The position numbers and the translations under genes were made by a program. The notes below the pieces were generated by a model. The model did no database searches. It saw only the letters and a list, made by a program, of their open reading frames with translations, and was not told the DNA's origin. A DNA stretch of 26,468 nt from JALXDT01 sp964634755 (lineage in GTDB: Bacteria; Acidobacteriota; Aminicenantia; JAMOAD01): assembly GCA_964634755.1 (NCBI GenBank), contig CAZWJH010000026.1:1-26468 (forward strand). Reading direction: 5' to 3'. Below are positions 23,824-26,468 of the stretch, one piece after another (positions within the stretch are counted from its first letter, which is position 1; every line of letters begins with the position of its first letter).

Positions 23824-24686
23824 GGCTTATCGTAAAAAAGTTTCTTTAATCTGATCGCATCGGGTATAGGTTCCGGGCTTTCCACTACTACTACCCCACT
23901 AACACCATAATCATTTAAAGCCTCAAGCCATTCATCAAATTTAAAATCGGAATCCATTAAATTTAAATGATACCTTTCACCCTCTCTATCGTACTCAATT
24001 CCAGAAACATGTATATGCATATTTTTAATATACTCCATTCCGAGCCTTTTTTCCAGCTTTCTCAAAATTTTGTTGAATTCTTCGTACGAATTAAACCTCT
24101 TTGTTCTTGCGTGGATGTGAGCAAAATCCACACATGGCATAATACCATCAATCTCCTGTGCAATACTTATTATTTCTTCAAGATCTCCAAATTCTTTCTT
24201 TTTCCCCATGGTTTCAGGACGAAGCTTTACGGAAATTAACTCTTTTTCAAAGGCTTCTTTTATCTCTTCAATATTTCTCTTTATCTTTTCAAAAGTATTT
24301 TTAGGAGTATCATAATAAAAACCGGAGTGAAAAACAATTGTTTCAGCTCCCATAGTTCTTGCAAATCGCCCGACTTTTAGCAAAAGCTCTTTACTTTTTT
24401 CCACTATCTCCCTCTTCGGCGAACTAAGGTTTATAAAATATGGAGCATGAATGGAAAGCGATATTTTATTAACAGCAGCAGCGTAATTTATTTCATAAGC
24501 TCTCTTTTCAGATATGTAAAGTTTATTGACAAAAGCCAACTCAAGGTGATCAAGACCTGAATTTCGCACCAATTCTATATTTTCTTCAATGCTCAATTTA
24601 CTGTTTTCTGGGATAACAGAAATCCCGAATCTAAGATTTTTAGAGCTCTTTTTTGTAAACATCCCTCTTAATCCCGAAATATTCAT
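23820..24686 (-). CDS. Endonuclease IV-like TIM-barrel protein (AP endonuclease 2 family)
   Basis: 288 aa, xylose isomerase-like TIM barrel. Much of the endonuclease IV zinc set appears in order: H80 (SIHAPYFINL), H120 (VFHSGFY), E158 (RPETMGK), D187 and H190 (CVDFAHIHAR), H224 (MHIHVSG), H240 (ERYHLN) and E269 (VVESPEP). The Asp of the D-x-H pair is replaced (RYH). It could be a DNA-repair AP endonuclease or a sugar-phosphate isomerase/epimerase; the ligand set favours the first, but the name is not proven. The ATG at 24686 lies 47 bases inside thiC; ATG 24662 is an alternative. The barrel itself starts near residue 19 (LRFGISVIP). Confidence 0.82.
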   Translation of the reverse strand: MNISGLRGMFTKKSSKNLRFGISVIPENSKLSIEENIELVRNSGLDHLELAFVNKLYISEKRAYEINYAAAVNKISLSIHAPYFINLSSPKREIVEKSKELLLKVGRFARTMGAETIVFHSGFYYDTPKNTFEKIKRNIEEIKEAFEKELISVKLRPETMGKKKEFGDLEEIISIAQEIDGIMPCVDFAHIHARTKRFNSYEEFNKILRKLEKRLGMEYIKNMHIHVSGIEYDREGERYHLNLMDSDFKFDEWLEALNDYGVSGVVVVESPEPIPDAIRLKKLFYDKP

Positions 24687-25947
24687 CCACTATTTTTAAG
24701 GCACAAAACTCACCGCACATTGAACATGCATCAGAAGCGGTTTTGTATTTGTTCCTGATTTCATCAAATTTTTCGGGATCAAGAGATAATTCTCTCTGTC
24801 TCTTCCAATCAAGAGCTCTTCTTGCCGATGACATCTTATAATCCCACTCAGCTGCTCTTCCTACTCCTTTCATGATATCAGCTGCATGAGCAGCTATCTT
24901 TGCTGCAATAACCCCATCTCTCACCTCTTCGGGACCGGGAAGTCCCAAATGCTCCGCAGGAGTAACATAGCAGAGATAGTCTGCACCAACAGATGCTGCA
25001 ATTGCCCCCCCAATTGCACTAACTATATGATCATAACCGGGAGCTATATCTGTTACAAGGGGACCCAAAACATAAAATGGGGCTCCCCTTGTTATTCTTT
25101 TCTGCATTTTAACATTTGCCACTACTTGATCCAAAGGCACATGACCTGGACCTTCCACCATCACCTGAATCCCTCTCTCTCTGCATCTGTCAACAAGCTC
25201 TCCTAAAATTATAAGTTCATCAACCTGAGGTCTGTCAGTAGCATCATATATTGCTCCTGGTCTTAGAGCATCTCCCAGACTTATTGTAATATCATACTCC
25301 TCCGCAATATCAAGTACTTTATCAAAGTGTTCGTAAAGAGGATTTTCCTTTTTATTGTGAAGTATCCACGCAAATAAAAAGGATCCTCCCCTTGAAACTA
25401 TTCCCATCACCCTGTTTTGATTTTTAATCCTATCAACAGCATGAGCGGTAAGCCCCGCGTGAATCGTCATAAAGTCCACTCCATCCTCGGCTTGTTTTCT
25501 GATTACTTCAAGCATATCATCTATCTTCATATCAACAATTGAGCCTCTTTTTTTAATAGCCTCTATTGCTGCTTGATAGATAGGTACTGTCCCAATGGGA
25601 ACAGAAGAAGAAGCAATAATTTCTCTTCTCACCGCATCGATTTTCCCACCAGTCGAAAGATCCATTACTGTATCAGCGCCATATTTTATGGCTATCTTTA
25701 ATTTTTCAAGCTCTCTTTCTTTTCGTGGGAAATCCATAGATGTTCCGATATTTGCATTGATTTTTGTGGTTAACCCTTCTCCTATTCCTATGGGATCAAG
25801 ATTTCTATGATTTTTGTTCGCAGGTATCACAACCCTTCCTGCTTCAATAAGCTCTCTTAACTCTATAGCTAAAATTCCCTCTTTTTCAGCAACTCTCTCC
25901 ATTCCCTTTGTTATATTTTTTTTCTTTGCTTCCTGTAATTGTGTCAT
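24640..25947 (-). CDS. thiC: Phosphomethylpyrimidine synthase ThiC
   Basis: Radical-SAM enzyme converting 5-aminoimidazole ribotide to HMP phosphate, the thiamine pyrimidine. 435 aa, the short form without the N-terminal extension of the proteobacterial enzyme. Family motifs: ANIGTSMDFP, GADTVMDLSTGG, DFMTIHAGLT, SRGGSFLFAW, SLGDALRPGA, QVMVEGPGHVP, PFYVLGPLVTDIAPGYDHI and YLCYVTPAEHLGLP. The C-terminal cluster motif is CSMCGEFC (CX2CX3C). The frame is open from GTG 25980, but an AAGGAG lies 6 bases before ATG 25947 (ATG 25950 is 3 bases too close), and the promoter places the transcript start near 25975. It overlaps the TIM-barrel gene. No other thi genes and no TPP riboswitch are seen. Confidence 0.95.
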   Translation of the reverse strand: MTQLQEAKKKNITKGMERVAEKEGILAIELRELIEAGRVVIPANKNHRNLDPIGIGEGLTTKINANIGTSMDFPRKERELEKLKIAIKYGADTVMDLSTGGKIDAVRREIIASSSVPIGTVPIYQAAIEAIKKRGSIVDMKIDDMLEVIRKQAEDGVDFMTIHAGLTAHAVDRIKNQNRVMGIVSRGGSFLFAWILHNKKENPLYEHFDKVLDIAEEYDITISLGDALRPGAIYDATDRPQVDELIILGELVDRCRERGIQVMVEGPGHVPLDQVVANVKMQKRITRGAPFYVLGPLVTDIAPGYDHIVSAIGGAIAASVGADYLCYVTPAEHLGLPGPEEVRDGVIAAKIAAHAADIMKGVGRAAEWDYKMSSARRALDWKRQRELSLDPEKFDEIRNKYKTASDACSMCGEFCALKIVDEYFGIKRDVYKKEL

Positions 25948-25953
25948 CATTTT

Positions 25954-25959
25954 CTCCTT
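25954..25959 (-). promoter_or_regulatory. Ribosome binding site that fixes the thiC start
   Basis: AAGGAG on the minus strand, 3 bases before ATG 25950 and 6 before ATG 25947. The resulting N-terminus MTQLQEAKK matches the usual start of short ThiC proteins. Confidence 0.75.
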
Positions 25960-25982
25960 AAAATCTTTATTAATTAACACAT

Positions 25983-26011
25983 AATTTACTAATAAAATCT
26001 CTTATTGTCAA
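25983..26011 (-). promoter_or_regulatory. Promoter of the thiC-led gene train
   Basis: Minus strand TTGACA (26011-26006), a 17-base spacer and TAAATT (25988-25983). The -35 is perfect, the -10 matches 4 of 6. Transcription would start near 25975, leaving an untranslated leader of about 25 bases. That is too short for a riboswitch. Confidence 0.65.
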
Positions 26012-26167
26012 GTCAGCTATAGGCGCCCAAATAATCGAAAAAAGAGCTGAAAAAAAACGGACAATGAACGAAGAATATAGTAAAATATAGTATATTCACC
26101 TACCGAGGAGAAAATTTTATTTTCTCCCAGTAGGTGAAAAAATAAATAACCATTATGAGGTATAATT
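26012..26167. other. Intergenic DNA between thiC promoter and transposase remnant
   Basis: No gene is seen. It contains a 9-bp direct repeat AATATAGTA (26074-26082 and 26084-26092) and the hairpin listed separately. The left boundary of the mobile element should lie in this stretch, but the terminal inverted repeat cannot be set because the other end is outside the window. Confidence 0.5.
26097..26136 (+). repeat. Inverted repeat (imperfect 15-bp stem) upstream of the transposase remnant
   Basis: CACCTAC (26097-26103) pairs with GTAGGTG (26130-26136), and GGAGAAAA (26107-26114) pairs with TTTTCTCC (26120-26127). A small 3x2 internal loop separates them and the hairpin loop is TTTTA. No T-run follows in either direction, so it is not a terminator. 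A hairpin between the element end and its transposase, shielding the gene from outside transcripts, is a reasonable reading. Confidence 0.6.
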
Positions 26168-26468
26168 ATGAAAGAAAAAGAAAAAAGAATCAAGGTAGCC
26201 CGACTTAAAAAAGGGATGGTAAGCAGTCATCCTGAAGTGATGATATCGTTGAGATTAGTAAAGAGACTGGAATATACAGGGAGTTAAGAGATACAGTAGG
26301 AAGGATGTCTAAGAGTAAGAGATGGGAAAGGTCAGAGAAGTTTATAAATTCGTTAATAGCGTTGTATATATCGGGAGGAAAGAGTATAAGTGATATGGAC
26401 ATGTTGCGTGGCCCTTGTCAAGAAAGTTGTGTATGAGGCTGAATAATAGTGAGAGGAAAACATCATTG
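26168..26468 (+). pseudogene. 5' part of a frameshifted transposase, probably IS1380-like
   Basis: An ATG at 26168 behind GAGGT opens a 39-codon frame that stops at 26287. Similar-looking coding sequence continues in other frames: first DDIVEISKETGIYRELRD and then FINSLIALYISGGKSISDMD with MLRG (to about 26412), next LVKKVVYEAE (26414-26443), then NNSERKTSL to the window edge. The GG-x(3-4)-D-(I/M)-(D/E)-x-LR pattern resembles the N-terminal part of IS1380-family transposases. At least three frame changes mean the copy is inactive, or the end of the assembly has errors. The catalytic region lies outside the window. Confidence 0.6.

Noticed and set aside
25948..25980. GTG start at 25980 for thiC
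   Set aside because: It would lie upstream of the inferred transcription start and would put the AAGGAG inside the coding region. ATG 25947 or 25950 fits the site.
26097..26136. Hairpin as a terminator for the transposase or thiC region
   Set aside because: No T-run follows the stem on either strand: it is followed by A-rich DNA on the plus strand and by GAATATA on the minus strand.
25948..26150. TPP riboswitch before thiC
   Set aside because: The conserved CTGAGA and ACCTGATCTGG-type segments could not be found on the minus strand, and the leader is too short.
26205..26402. 65-aa minus-strand frame across the transposase remnant
   Set aside because: The plus strand shows transposase-like sequence in consecutive frames here, while the minus frame has no recognisable motif.
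1..26468. CRISPR array, tRNA/rRNA genes, or a new defence system
   Set aside because: No regularly spaced repeats, no tRNA- or rRNA-like segments, and no nuclease/helicase/toxin sets were seen. Almost every base is taken by housekeeping or envelope genes.

Overview
The window comes from a strongly AT-rich (roughly one third G+C by eye), Gram-negative bacterium. LpxD implies lipid A, and AMIN-domain amidase, SPOR and FtsB/DivIC proteins imply an outer membrane with peptidoglycan. A tungsten-type aldehyde:ferredoxin oxidoreductase, a short-form ThiC and a c-subunit carrying Na+-site residues suggest an anaerobe. The phylum cannot be fixed from the sequence. The large secreted M14 peptidase is a type I associate with Acidobacteriota/Aminicenantota-like and other deep lineages, but that is only a hint.

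Layout. (1) Bases 1-248 are a non-coding leader with an 11-bp-phased set of TTAACA-like Pho boxes in front of pstS. pstS-pstC-pstA-pstB-phoU (273-4466, +) is a complete phosphate uptake operon. (2) A secreted 861-aa M14 metallopeptidase (4467-7052, -) converges on phoU with no base between the two stop codons. It has its own TTGACA-17-TACAAT promoter. (3) A plus-strand envelope operon (7228-13645) encodes a coiled-coil protein, a GT4 glycosyltransferase, a secreted beta-propeller/transglutaminase-like protein, an AMIN/amidase_3 peptidoglycan hydrolase and an aldehyde ferredoxin oxidoreductase; most junctions overlap by 4 bases. (4) The rest, 25950 down to 13642, is one minus-strand gene train. 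Its upstream part is thiC, an endonuclease IV-like TIM barrel, an MBL hydrolase, a phosphohexomutase, ftsB/divIC, full-length NfeD, slipin, a SPOR protein and a GspE/PilB-like pseudo-ATPase. A second promoter (TTGACA-18-TATTAT) then drives a 99-aa orphan, atpZ, atpI, atpB, atpE, yihY and lpxD. (5) The right edge (26074-26468) carries a hairpin and the frameshifted start of a transposase, probably IS1380-like.

How the parts work together. The Pst/PhoU genes form a Pi-starvation regulon unit. The two large gene trains mostly serve the envelope: glycan transfer, peptidoglycan cleavage, division, membrane-protein quality control (NfeD protease plus slipin) and lipid A synthesis. The Fo genes a and c sit apart from the b, delta and F1 genes, which are not in the window.

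No defence system, CRISPR array, tRNA or rRNA was found. The observations most worth following are: a 12-bp perfect intrinsic terminator inside the yihY coding sequence just after atpE; an ATP synthase c-subunit with both an N-terminal signal-like extension and Q/E-S/Y sodium-site residues; an apparent Walker-dead GspE homologue next to a SPOR protein; and the well-ordered Pho-box array.
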